Positions 54,300 through 61,982 of a stretch of DNA of 64,000 nt are shown here, in pieces (the first letter of the stretch is position 1; each line of letters begins with the position of its first letter). Position numbers and translations under genes: made by a program. The notes under the pieces were generated by a model, which saw nothing but the letters and a program-made list of their open reading frames with translations, ran no database searches and had not been told where the DNA came from. The stretch covers positions 13,243-77,242 of the forward strand of contig JAYRJQ010000024.1 in assembly GCA_041906185.1 (NCBI GenBank). Direction: 5' to 3'. This DNA is from Roseateles_B sp041906185 (GTDB taxonomy: Bacteria; Pseudomonadota; Gammaproteobacteria; Burkholderiales; Burkholderiaceae_C).

Positions 54300-54514
54300 A
54301 TGGTGTCGAACCAACACGCGACTGGCCAAGGCAGTCAGCCTGTGCTAACGCTGTGGATGCTGGTGGCGCTGGGCGTGCTGCTGCTGATCGTGGCCTGGCG
54401 CGGCGACTTGCTGGCCCTGCTGGGGCTCCCGCTGCTGCTGCTCATCCATCGTGGCAACACGCCGGCCCCGAGCCCGGCAGTTCATCCAGAAGCGGGCCAG
54501 GGCCTGGCGCTGCT

Positions 54515-54518
54515 GCTG
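54515..54518 (+). repeat. left copy of 4-bp target-site duplication
   Basis: GCTG immediately left of the IS; the identical GCTG is at 55719-55722 on the right. Confidence 0.9.
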
Positions 54519-54550
54519 TGACCTGCTCGGCTTTATCGAGACAGTAATTC

Positions 54551-55396
54551 CTAGAAGACGGCGGGTTGCAGGTCTTGGCGGAGTTGCTGTTTGAACTCCG
54601 CCGGGGTCAAGTATTGCAGGCTGCTGTGTGGTCGGACCTCGTTGTAGTGCTGGCGCCAGGTTTCGATGACGACGCTGGCTTCGCGGCGCGAGCGGAACCA
54701 TTCGACGGACAGGCATTCGTCGCGGAACTTGCCGTTGAAGCTTTCGTCGGTACCGTTCTGCCAGGGCTTGCCAGGATCGTTGAGCACCGTGGCAATGCCA
54801 GCGCTGGCGATCCACTCCAGGATGGCAAGGCTGACGAATTCAGGACCGTTGTCCGAGCGCATGAACAGCGGCGCGCCGTGCAGACTCACCAGACGCGACA
54901 GCACCTCGATGACGCGCTTGGAGCGAATCGATCCCGCCACGTCGATGGCCAAGCACTCGCGGGTGAACTCGTCGACGACCGTCAGGCACTTGATCTGCTG
55001 ACCGCTGGCTGTGGTGTCGAAGACGAAGTCGTAGGCCCAGACCATGTTGGCCTTGAAGGGTGTGTGGACGCGCGGACGCACCGATGCAATGCGCTTGCGA
55101 GGCCGCTTCCTGGGCACCAGCAGGCCCGCCTGACGCCATAGGCGATGCGCTCGCGACCAGCTCAACTCGAAGCCCTTGCGCCGCAGGAACACGCGGATGC
55201 GGCGATAGCCGTAGCGCGGGTACTGCGCAGAGAGCGCCTTCATGGCCTCGATCACTGGGGCATCTTTGGCGGGCAGCCGAGGCTCGTAGCTGGGTGTGGA
55301 GCGCGACATGCCGATCAGCCCGCAAGCCCGACGCAGACTCAGGCCACGCTCGCGAGCGAAGGCGATCTGAGCACGTCGAGCCAGCGGGCTCACCAT
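54551..55396 (-). CDS. IS3-family transposase OrfB (integrase catalytic domain)
   Basis: 281 residues. HTH_21-like N-terminal segment (SRSTPSYEPRL), then an rve integrase core: first Asp in VWAYDFVFD, second Asp in RSDNGPEF, Glu in DESFNGKFRDECL. The C-terminal HSSLQYLTPAEF is typical. Normally made as OrfAB by -1 frameshifting on the A7 run at 55396-55402. Stop lies in the left inverted repeat. Confidence 0.93.
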   Translation of the reverse strand: MVSPLARRAQIAFARERGLSLRRACGLIGMSRSTPSYEPRLPAKDAPVIEAMKALSAQYPRYGYRRIRVFLRRKGFELSWSRAHRLWRQAGLLVPRKRPRKRIASVRPRVHTPFKANMVWAYDFVFDTTASGQQIKCLTVVDEFTRECLAIDVAGSIRSKRVIEVLSRLVSLHGAPLFMRSDNGPEFVSLAILEWIASAGIATVLNDPGKPWQNGTDESFNGKFRDECLSVEWFRSRREASVVIETWRQHYNEVRPHSSLQYLTPAEFKQQLRQDLQPAVF

Positions 55397-55677
55397 TTTT
55401 TTGCGTTGATCTCTTTCAGGATCGCGTTGTCCAGCGTGGCCTCGGCCAGCAACTTCTTGAGCCGGCTGTTCTCCAGCTCCAGGGCCTTGAGCCGCTTGAC
55501 GTCAGCGACGTCCAACTGCCCAAAGTGCTTGCGCCAGGCATAGATCGTGGGCTCGCTGACCTTGTGCTTCTTGGCGACCTCGGCGACGGAGGTTCGATCT
55601 GCCTCGCGCAGGATCGCCACCATCTGCTCTTCCGTGAATCGACTCTTCCTCATGGGCTCCTCGGGGATTGGAGCCAT
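55390..55677 (-). CDS. IS3-family transposase OrfA (helix-turn-helix)
   Basis: 95 residues. HTH with RKSRFTEEQMVAILREAD and VSEPTIYAWRKHFG, then a leucine-zipper-like helix (LKALELENSRLKKLLAEATL). Overlaps orfB by 7 bases in the -1 frame. Confidence 0.93.
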   Translation of the reverse strand: MAPIPEEPMRKSRFTEEQMVAILREADRTSVAEVAKKHKVSEPTIYAWRKHFGQLDVADVKRLKALELENSRLKKLLAEATLDNAILKEINAKKW

Positions 55678-55718
55678 CTTCTCTTGGAATCAGTGTCTCG
55701 GAGAAGTCGGGCAGGTCA

Positions 55719-55722
55719 GCTG
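55719..55722 (+). repeat. right copy of 4-bp target-site duplication
   Basis: GCTG immediately right of the IS, identical to 54515-54518. Confidence 0.9.
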
Positions 55723-56142
55723 GGACGGCTGCTGCCCGTCTGGTCACGCCAGGTCGAGGCCGCGGACCGCGCGCTGCAGTCGGGCACCGAGGAGCTGCTC
55801 GAGAGCTTCACCCAGATCGTCGAGCACCACCAGCGCATGCCTGAGGAGCCCGAGCTGGCCGAGACGGTCTGGCAGCAGGCCGAGAAGGCGCTGCAGGGTC
55901 TGCAGTTCGCGGACCGGCTCTCGCAGATGCTGCTGGTGCTCAAGCGGGACATCGACAAGCTGGACGCGGCGGCCCCCGAGCTCGACCGCGCCGCGCCGGC
56001 CGACGCCGAGCGCTGGCTCCAGGAGCTGCACGACACCTACACGACCGACGAGCAGCGGGTCCGCCATGAAGGGCAGGGGCCCCAGGCGGTGCGCGGCAAG
56101 GGCGTGGACTTTTTCGACTGACTCAGTAGCGGAGAACATTCA

Positions 56143-56514
56143 GTGAGCGGGAAGACGATTCTGGTGGTGGACGATTCGGGCTCCTTCCGGACCGTGGTGA
56201 AGCTGGCGCTGCAAAAGGCGGGCTACACCGTGCTGGAGGCCGCCGACGGCCAGGCCGCCCTGACCGTGCTGAACGGCGCCGCCAAAGTGCATCTCATCGT
56301 CTGCGACGTCAACATGCCCATCATGGACGGCCTGACCTTCCTCAAGCAGGTCAAGACGATGGCGGCCTACAAGTTCACGCCCGTCATCATGCTGACCACC
56401 GAGTCGCAGGAATCGAAGAAGGCCGAAGGGCGCGCGGCCGGGGCGAAGGCCTGGATCACCAAGCCCTTCCAGCCCTCGCAGCTGGTGGACGCGGTCAACA
56501 AGCTCTGCGTCTGA
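56143..56514 (+). CDS. cheY: CheY-like chemotaxis response regulator
   Basis: 123 residues from GTG 56143 (GGAG at 56131-56134). Single receiver domain: ILVVDDSGSFR acidic pocket, phosphoacceptor D55 in IVCDVNMPIMDG, TTES with the conserved Thr, K107 in WITKPF. No output domain, so it is a motor- or partner-binding regulator. The STAS gene follows 10 bases later. Confidence 0.93.
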   Translation: MSGKTILVVDDSGSFRTVVKLALQKAGYTVLEAADGQAALTVLNGAAKVHLIVCDVNMPIMDGLTFLKQVKTMAAYKFTPVIMLTTESQESKKAEGRAAGAKAWITKPFQPSQLVDAVNKLCV

Positions 56515-56524
56515 GCGGCTGTCC

Positions 56525-56842
56525 ATGACGATCGCTCTGTCGCTCACCGCGGGCCCGGAGCTGTGCATCGCGCAGGCGGCGCAGATCCAGGCGGACTGGC
56601 TGCAGCTGCTCGCCGGCACCGAGGCCGGCCAGCCCTGCGAGGTGCAGCTCGATCTCTCGGGCGTGGAATCCTTTGACAGCGCCGGGCTGCAGCTGCTGCT
56701 CGCGCTCAAGCTGCGGCTGGAGCAGCAGGGCGGGCAGCTGGTGCTCGCGTCTCCTGGCGCCGCCGTGCGCGACGCCCTCGGCGTCTTCGGGCTCGACGAG
56801 TCCCTGAGGCCGACGGCAGGAACCATCGGGGCCGCTTCATGA
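56525..56842 (+). CDS. STAS-domain protein (anti-anti-sigma type) in the chemotaxis operon
   Basis: 105 residues, essentially one STAS domain. The phosphorylatable serine is S52 in ESFDSAGLQLLLALK. Overlaps cheA by 4 bases. No RsbW-type kinase or sigma factor is near, so its partner is unknown; a scaffold or CheA-controlled role is possible. Confidence 0.85.
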   Translation: MTIALSLTAGPELCIAQAAQIQADWLQLLAGTEAGQPCEVQLDLSGVESFDSAGLQLLLALKLRLEQQGGQLVLASPGAAVRDALGVFGLDESLRPTAGTIGAAS

Positions 56843-59064
56843 TCACGCACGACGACGACGCCGAAATCCTGGCGCAGGCGCGCGCCGGCTTCATCGACGA
56901 AGCCCACGAGATGCTCCAGCAGTTCGAGGACGCGATGCTGGTGCTCGAGTCCGCGCCGGACGACGGCGAGAGCCTCAACGCGGCTTTCCGGGCCGCCCAC
57001 ACGATCAAGGGCACGGCCGGGCTGTTCGGCTTTGACCGGGTCGTGCACTTCACGCACGAGGCGGAGGCGCTGCTGGAGGCGCTGCGCTCCGGCGAGCGCC
57101 CGCTGGACGAGCCCGTCATGACCGCTCTCCTGGAAAGCCGCGACCAGATCGGGCGTCTGCTGGCCGAGCTGGGCGAGCCCGAGGGCTCCCCCGAGACCGA
57201 GGCCCTGGGTCGCGAGCTCGTCGGCCGCCTGCGTGCCCTGCGCGGCGCCGAGGCGCTGCCCGAAGCGGCGCCGGCCTCTGCCGACGAGGCCGCGACCGCC
57301 CCCGAGAGCGCCGTGGCGGTGCTGCCCGTGTGGCACCTGTCGCTGCGCTTCCTGCCCGATGCGCTGCGGGCCGGCCTCGATCCGCTGGCCTTCCTTCGCT
57401 ACCTGAGCAAGCTCGGCGAGGTCATCGCCATCCGCACCCTGGTGGAGGCCGTGCCGCCGCTGGACGAGATCGACGCCGAGGCCTGCCATCTGGGCTTCGA
57501 GCTGCGACTGCAGTCCGAGACGGCGAGCCAGGCGGACATCGAGGGCGTCTTCGAGTTCGCCGCAGAGGACAGCGACGTGCGCATCCTGCCGCCGGGCAGT
57601 GCGCCGGCGGCCTTCGAGGCGCTCGTCCAGCACCGCTGCGGCGACGACGCGGCCGCCCGCGCGGCGCTGCTGTCGATCTGGGAGCAGCTGGGCCTGCAGT
57701 TCGCGCTGCGCGAGGCCGTGGCGCCGGCCGCGGAGCCGGATGCCGAACCCGTGGTGGTGCGGCACATCGAGCGCCGCTCCGCCGAGATCGCCGCCCGCAG
57801 CGACCGCCGCAGCGGCGAGGGCGACCGCCGCCAGCAGGGCCGCGACCGGCGCGCCGGCGACGAGACCCGCTTCGTGCGGGTGCGGGCCGACAAGCTCGAC
57901 CACCTGATCGACCTCATCGGCGAGCTGGTGATCGCCGGCTCGGGCGCGCAGATGGTCGCGCACCTGGAGCGATCGGCCCCGCTGCAGGAGGCCACCGAAC
58001 GCGTGATGACCCTCGTGCAGGAGACCCGCGACGGCGCGCTGGCCCTGCGCATGGTGCCGATCGGCGAGACCTTCGGCCGCTTCCAGCGCGTGGTGCGTGA
58101 CCTCTCCAAGCAGCTGGGCAAGGAGATCGAGCTCGTCGTCACCGGTGGCGACACGGAGCTCGACAAGTCCGTCGTGGACCAGATCGCCGACCCGCTGATG
58201 CACCTGGTGCGCAACAGCCTGGACCACGGCATCGAGCCGACCGCGGACCGCCTTGCCGCCGGCAAGTCGGCCACCGGCCAGCTGCGCCTCAATGCCTTCC
58301 AGGAGGCCGGTGCCATCGTCATCGAGGTCAGCGATGACGGCCGTGGCCTGGCGCGCGAGCGCATCCTGGCCAAGGCCATCGAACGCGGGCTGATCCCGCA
58401 CGACGCCGACCTCGCCGACAACGAGGTCTGGCAGCTCATCTTCCTGCCCGGCTTCTCGACGGCCGAGGCCGTGACCGACATCTCGGGCCGCGGCGTCGGC
58501 ATGGACGTCGTGAAGCGCAACATCGAGGCCCTTCGCGGCAGCATCTAGCTCTTCAGCCAGACCGGCAACGGCACCACGACCCGCATCCGCCTGCCGCTGA
58601 CGCTGGCGATGATCGACGGCTTCCTGACCATGGTCGGGGGCGTGCACTACGTGCTGCCGATGTCCGCCGTGGGCGAGTGCATCGACGTGCCGCCCGAGCA
58701 TGGCGCCTCGCCGCAGCGGGTCAGCGGCACCTTCAACCTGCGCGGCGAGATCCTCCCCTGGCTGGACCTGGCCCGCTTCTACGGCGTCGAGCCCACGCCG
58801 CTGGCCGCCGGAGCGCGCCGCAGCGTGGTCGTGGTCCGGCATGTCGACCAGCGCGTGGGCCTCGTCGTGGACCGGCTGATGGGCGAGCACCAGACCGTGA
58901 TCAAGCCGCTGTCCGGCATCTTCAGCCACCTCAAGGCCCTGGCCGGCTCCACCATCCTCGGCTCCGGTGACGTGGCCCTCGTGATGGACATCGCCGGCCT
59001 GCTCGTGCACGCGCAGGCGCTGAGCCGGGCGTCCTCCTCCACCGTTGCGAGAACCCGAGCATGA
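56839..59064 (+). pseudogene. cheA: chemotaxis histidine kinase CheA, interrupted by an in-frame TAG
   Basis: Open from ATG 56839 to TAG 58546-58548 (569 residues), then in the same frame to a TGA at 59062 (741 codons in all). HPt histidine H54 is in AAHTIKGTAGLFG. Dimerisation segment FVRVRADKLDHLIDLIGELV, N box HLVRNSLDHGIEP, DDGRGL and GRGVGMDVVKR are before the stop. After it come NGTTTRIRLPLTLAMIDG and a CheW-like P5 domain to about 735. A G-to-T change from GAG would explain the stop. The truncated protein keeps the phosphotransfer and most of the ATPase but loses P5, needed for receptor coupling. Confidence 0.9.
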
Positions 59065-61931
59065 CGAGCTTCTTCCGCCGACTGATGCTGTGGCAGCGCT
59101 TCCTCGTGCTGGGCGTCATCGCCCTGCTCGCAGCGGCGGTCCCGCTGGGCCTGCTGCTGCGCATCGAGGGCCAGGACATCGCCAGCACCGAGGCCGAGCT
59201 GCGCGGCCTGCCGGCGGTGCGGATGGCCGTGCAGATCGAGCAGCAGCTGCAGAGCCACCGCGGCCTGGCGAGCCTGGCGCTCAACGGCGACGCCAGCGTC
59301 GAGCCCAAGCGCCAGGCGGCGGAACAGGCCGTGCTGAAGCAGTTGCAGGCCCTGTCCGCGCACATCGAGGGCGATGCCGCGTATGCGACCGCGGCGAAGC
59401 ACGTCGCCGAGCTCGGGCAGCGCTTCAGGAAGCTTGCCGCGGCGGTCGCCGGCCGCAGCGTGGACACGACCGCCAGCCGGGCCGAGCACATCGAGCTGGT
59501 GGCGCAGACGCTGACCCTGCTGGAGGAGCTGAGCGATGCCTCGACCCTGACGCTCGATCCGGTGTCGGAGAGCTACTACCTCGGCACGGTGCTCGTCGAC
59601 GCCTTGCCCAATGCCGCCGAGTACCTGGCGCTCGCGCGCGGCGTCGGCAACCGCATTCTCGAGACCCAGGCGCGCGGCAAGGAGGCCGATGCCGGCGACC
59701 TGGCCCTGATCCACAACCAGATCCGCCAGGCGCAATACTGGAACGGGCGCGCCCAGCGCCAGATCGAGAAGGCGGGCCTGGGCCGGCCCGAGCTCCAGGC
59801 GCTGTTGGGCGAGGGCGGCACGGCCGCAGCCAAGGCCGCCGAGACGCTGGCCCAGCGCCTGCGCCGCGACCTCGGCAGCAGCAAGTCCGGCATCTCGGTG
59901 AAGGAGCTGTTCGACCTCGGCAGCCAGGCCGTCGGCACGCAGTACGCGCTCAACCAGAAGGTGGGCGAGGCGCTGGAGACCCTGTTGCAGGAGCGCCTCA
60001 AGGCGCAGCTCACGCGCCGCAACCTGCTGGCCGCCGGGCTCGTGCTGCTGGTGTTGGTCGGCCTCTTGGTGGGCGCGCTGATCGTCCGCTCGGTGACCGG
60101 GCCCATGCAGCGGGCCCTGGGCGCAGCCCAGGCCGTGGCGGGCGGTGATCTCGCCTACGACACCCGCGATGAGGCCCGCGACGAGACGGGCCAGCTGCTG
60201 AGCGCCATGGGCGACATGCAGCGCCAGCTGCGCGAGCGCCAGGCGCGCGATGCCGTCGCCGCGGCCGAGAGCGCCCGCGTGCGCCAGGCCCTCGAGGCCT
60301 GCTCGACCAACGTCATGTTCGCGGATGCCGACGGCATCATCCTGTTCATGAACCGCTCGCTGACCCGGATGCTCAGCGACAACGAAAGCAAGCTGCGCCA
60401 GGGGCTGCCGAACTTCCGCGTGAGCGAGGTCATCGGTGGCAGCTTCGACCGCTTCCATCAGCGGCCCGCGCACCAGCGCGACGTCCTGGCCCGGATCAAG
60501 GGCGAGCACCGCGTCCGCATCCAGGTCGCCGAGCTCAGCTTCTCGCTGATCGCCAACCCCATCCTCGGCCCGGACGGCGAGCGGCTCGGGACGGTCGTCG
60601 AGTGGAAGGACATCACCGCCGAGCTCGCGGCCCGCGAGACCGCCGAGCGCGAAGCGGCCGAGAACCTGCGCATCCGCCAGGCGCTGGACGTCGCGGCGAT
60701 GCCGGTGCGCATCGCCGACAGCGAGGGCACGATCGTGTACGCCAACGAGGCGCTGATGCACGTCCTGCGCCGGGACGAGGCCGCCTTCCGGGCCGAGCTG
60801 CCGGGCTTCGACGCCAGTCGCGTGGTGGGCGGCTCGATCGGCATGTTCTACCGCGATGCCCGCGCGGCCATCGAGCGCCTGTCGGCCCTGCGCGAGACCG
60901 TGCAGTCCACGATGGTCCTGGGCGGCCGCACCTACGACGTGACCACCTCGCCGATCCGCGACGAGCGCGGGCAGGTCCTCGGGACGGTGGGCCAGTGGGC
61001 CGACCGCACGGAGCAGATCGCCGCGGAGCGCGAGTTCGACACCATCGCGACGGCCGCGGCCCAGGGCGACATGAGCGAACGCATCGAGCTGGCGGGCAAG
61101 CAGGGCTTCTTCCGGCAGAGCGGCGAGAAGTTCAACGCCCTCCTGGAGACCATGGTCGGCACGATCCGCGAGGTGCGGGCCTCGGCCGCGCAGCTGACGT
61201 CGGCCGCGAGCCAGGTCTCGCAGACCTCGCAGGCCCTGTCGCTGTCGGCCTCGCAGCAGGCGGCGAGCGTGGAGGAGACGACGGCCTCGCTGCAAGAGAT
61301 CGCGGCGAGCGTGCGGCAGAACGCGGACAACGCCAACGTGACAGACCGCATGGCCACGCAGGCGGCCACGGAGGCCATGGAAGGCGGGCAGGCGGTGTCG
61401 ATGACGGTGGACGCGATGAAGCAGATCGCGACCAAGATCTCGATCATCGACGACATCGCCTACCAGACGAACCTGCTGGCCCTGAACGCGGCGATCGAGG
61501 CGGCGCGGGCGGGCGAGCACGGCAAGGGCTTCGCGGTGGTGGCCGCCGAGGTGCGCAAGCTGGCCGAGCGCAGCCAGGTGGCGGCGCAGGAGATCGGCAA
61601 TCTGGCGGGCTCCAGCGTGTCCCTGGCCGAGAAGGCGGGCCGACTGCTGAGCTCGATGGTGCCGTCGATCCAGAAGACCTCGGAGCTGGTGCAGGAGATC
61701 TCGGCGGCGTCGGGCGAGCAGAGCGACGGCGTGCAGCAGATCACCGGGGCGATGAACCATCTCTCGGGCTCGACCCAGCAGACGGCCTCAGCCTCCGAGG
61801 AGCTGTCGGCCACGGCCGAGGAGCTCTCGGCCCAGGCGGCGCAGCTCGAGGAGCTCGTCGCCCAGTTCCAGCTCGATGCACGCCGCGCGCCCTCGGGGGG
61901 CGGTCCCGGCGGGCGCGTACCACGGCGTTGA
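59061..61931 (+). CDS. methyl-accepting chemotaxis protein with helical periplasmic domain, HAMP and two PAS domains
   Basis: 956 residues. Span 1 at about 13-33, a helical periplasmic domain of about 275 residues, span 2 at about 318-342 (NLLAAGLVLLVLVGLLVGAL), HAMP to about 395. PAS at about 410-520 and 535-645 (both begin RQALE/RQALD). MCP signalling domain from about 700, with the hairpin TNLLALNAAIEAARAGEHGK near 800-830. No CheR-binding pentapeptide at the C-terminus (ends GGRVPRR). ATG overlaps the cheA stop. Confidence 0.92.
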   Translation: MTSFFRRLMLWQRFLVLGVIALLAAAVPLGLLLRIEGQDIASTEAELRGLPAVRMAVQIEQQLQSHRGLASLALNGDASVEPKRQAAEQAVLKQLQALSAHIEGDAAYATAAKHVAELGQRFRKLAAAVAGRSVDTTASRAEHIELVAQTLTLLEELSDASTLTLDPVSESYYLGTVLVDALPNAAEYLALARGVGNRILETQARGKEADAGDLALIHNQIRQAQYWNGRAQRQIEKAGLGRPELQALLGEGGTAAAKAAETLAQRLRRDLGSSKSGISVKELFDLGSQAVGTQYALNQKVGEALETLLQERLKAQLTRRNLLAAGLVLLVLVGLLVGALIVRSVTGPMQRALGAAQAVAGGDLAYDTRDEARDETGQLLSAMGDMQRQLRERQARDAVAAAESARVRQALEACSTNVMFADADGIILFMNRSLTRMLSDNESKLRQGLPNFRVSEVIGGSFDRFHQRPAHQRDVLARIKGEHRVRIQVAELSFSLIANPILGPDGERLGTVVEWKDITAELAARETAEREAAENLRIRQALDVAAMPVRIADSEGTIVYANEALMHVLRRDEAAFRAELPGFDASRVVGGSIGMFYRDARAAIERLSALRETVQSTMVLGGRTYDVTTSPIRDERGQVLGTVGQWADRTEQIAAEREFDTIATAAAQGDMSERIELAGKQGFFRQSGEKFNALLETMVGTIREVRASAAQLTSAASQVSQTSQALSLSASQQAASVEETTASLQEIAASVRQNADNANVTDRMATQAATEAMEGGQAVSMTVDAMKQIATKISIIDDIAYQTNLLALNAAIEAARAGEHGKGFAVVAAEVRKLAERSQVAAQEIGNLAGSSVSLAEKAGRLLSSMVPSIQKTSELVQEISAASGEQSDGVQQITGAMNHLSGSTQQTASASEELSATAEELSAQAAQLEELVAQFQLDARRAPSGGGPGGRVPRR
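61236..61468 (+). repeat. near-identical MCP segment, copy 1
   Basis: 233 bases that recur at 63768-64000 (offset 2532) with two mismatches, in the signalling domains of the two adjacent chemoreceptors. Confidence 0.9.
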
Positions 61932-61982
61932 CGCGGGCTTCACACCGATCAGAGTCAGACACAGTTTCAGGCGAGGACGAAC

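Larger units (their letters stand above)
54519..55718 (-). mobile_element. IS3-family insertion sequence (IS407-like group), 1200 bp
   Basis: Ends start TGACCTGC in both inverted repeats; about 26 of the terminal 33 bases match (54519-54551 and 55686-55718). Flanked by GCTG duplications. Carries orfA and orfB with a seven-A slippery run. Full length with both genes open, so it may still be active. Four-base duplication fits the IS407 group. Confidence 0.93.
54300..56121 (+). pseudogene. chemotaxis-linked two-span membrane protein, split by an IS3 element
   Basis: Reading 54300-54518 then 55723-56121 gives one uninterrupted frame of 205 residues; the IS and one target copy are exactly what is removed. 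The N-terminal part has hydrophobic segments TLWMLVALGVLLLIVAW and LLALLGLPLLLLI with a short loop. The C-terminal part is helical, with QIVEHHQRM and LQFADRLSQML and the terminus GKGVDFFD. D137 and Q141 form a D-x-x-x-Q pattern like the CheY-phosphatase site of CheZ. GGGGGCCC precedes ATG 54300. Immediately upstream of cheY. As it stands only a 73-residue membrane fragment plus IS-derived residues can be made. Confidence 0.85.

Noticed and set aside
55060..56121. A 353-codon plus-strand open frame
   Set aside because: It is a chimera of antisense IS sequence joined to the 3' half of the disrupted chemotaxis gene.
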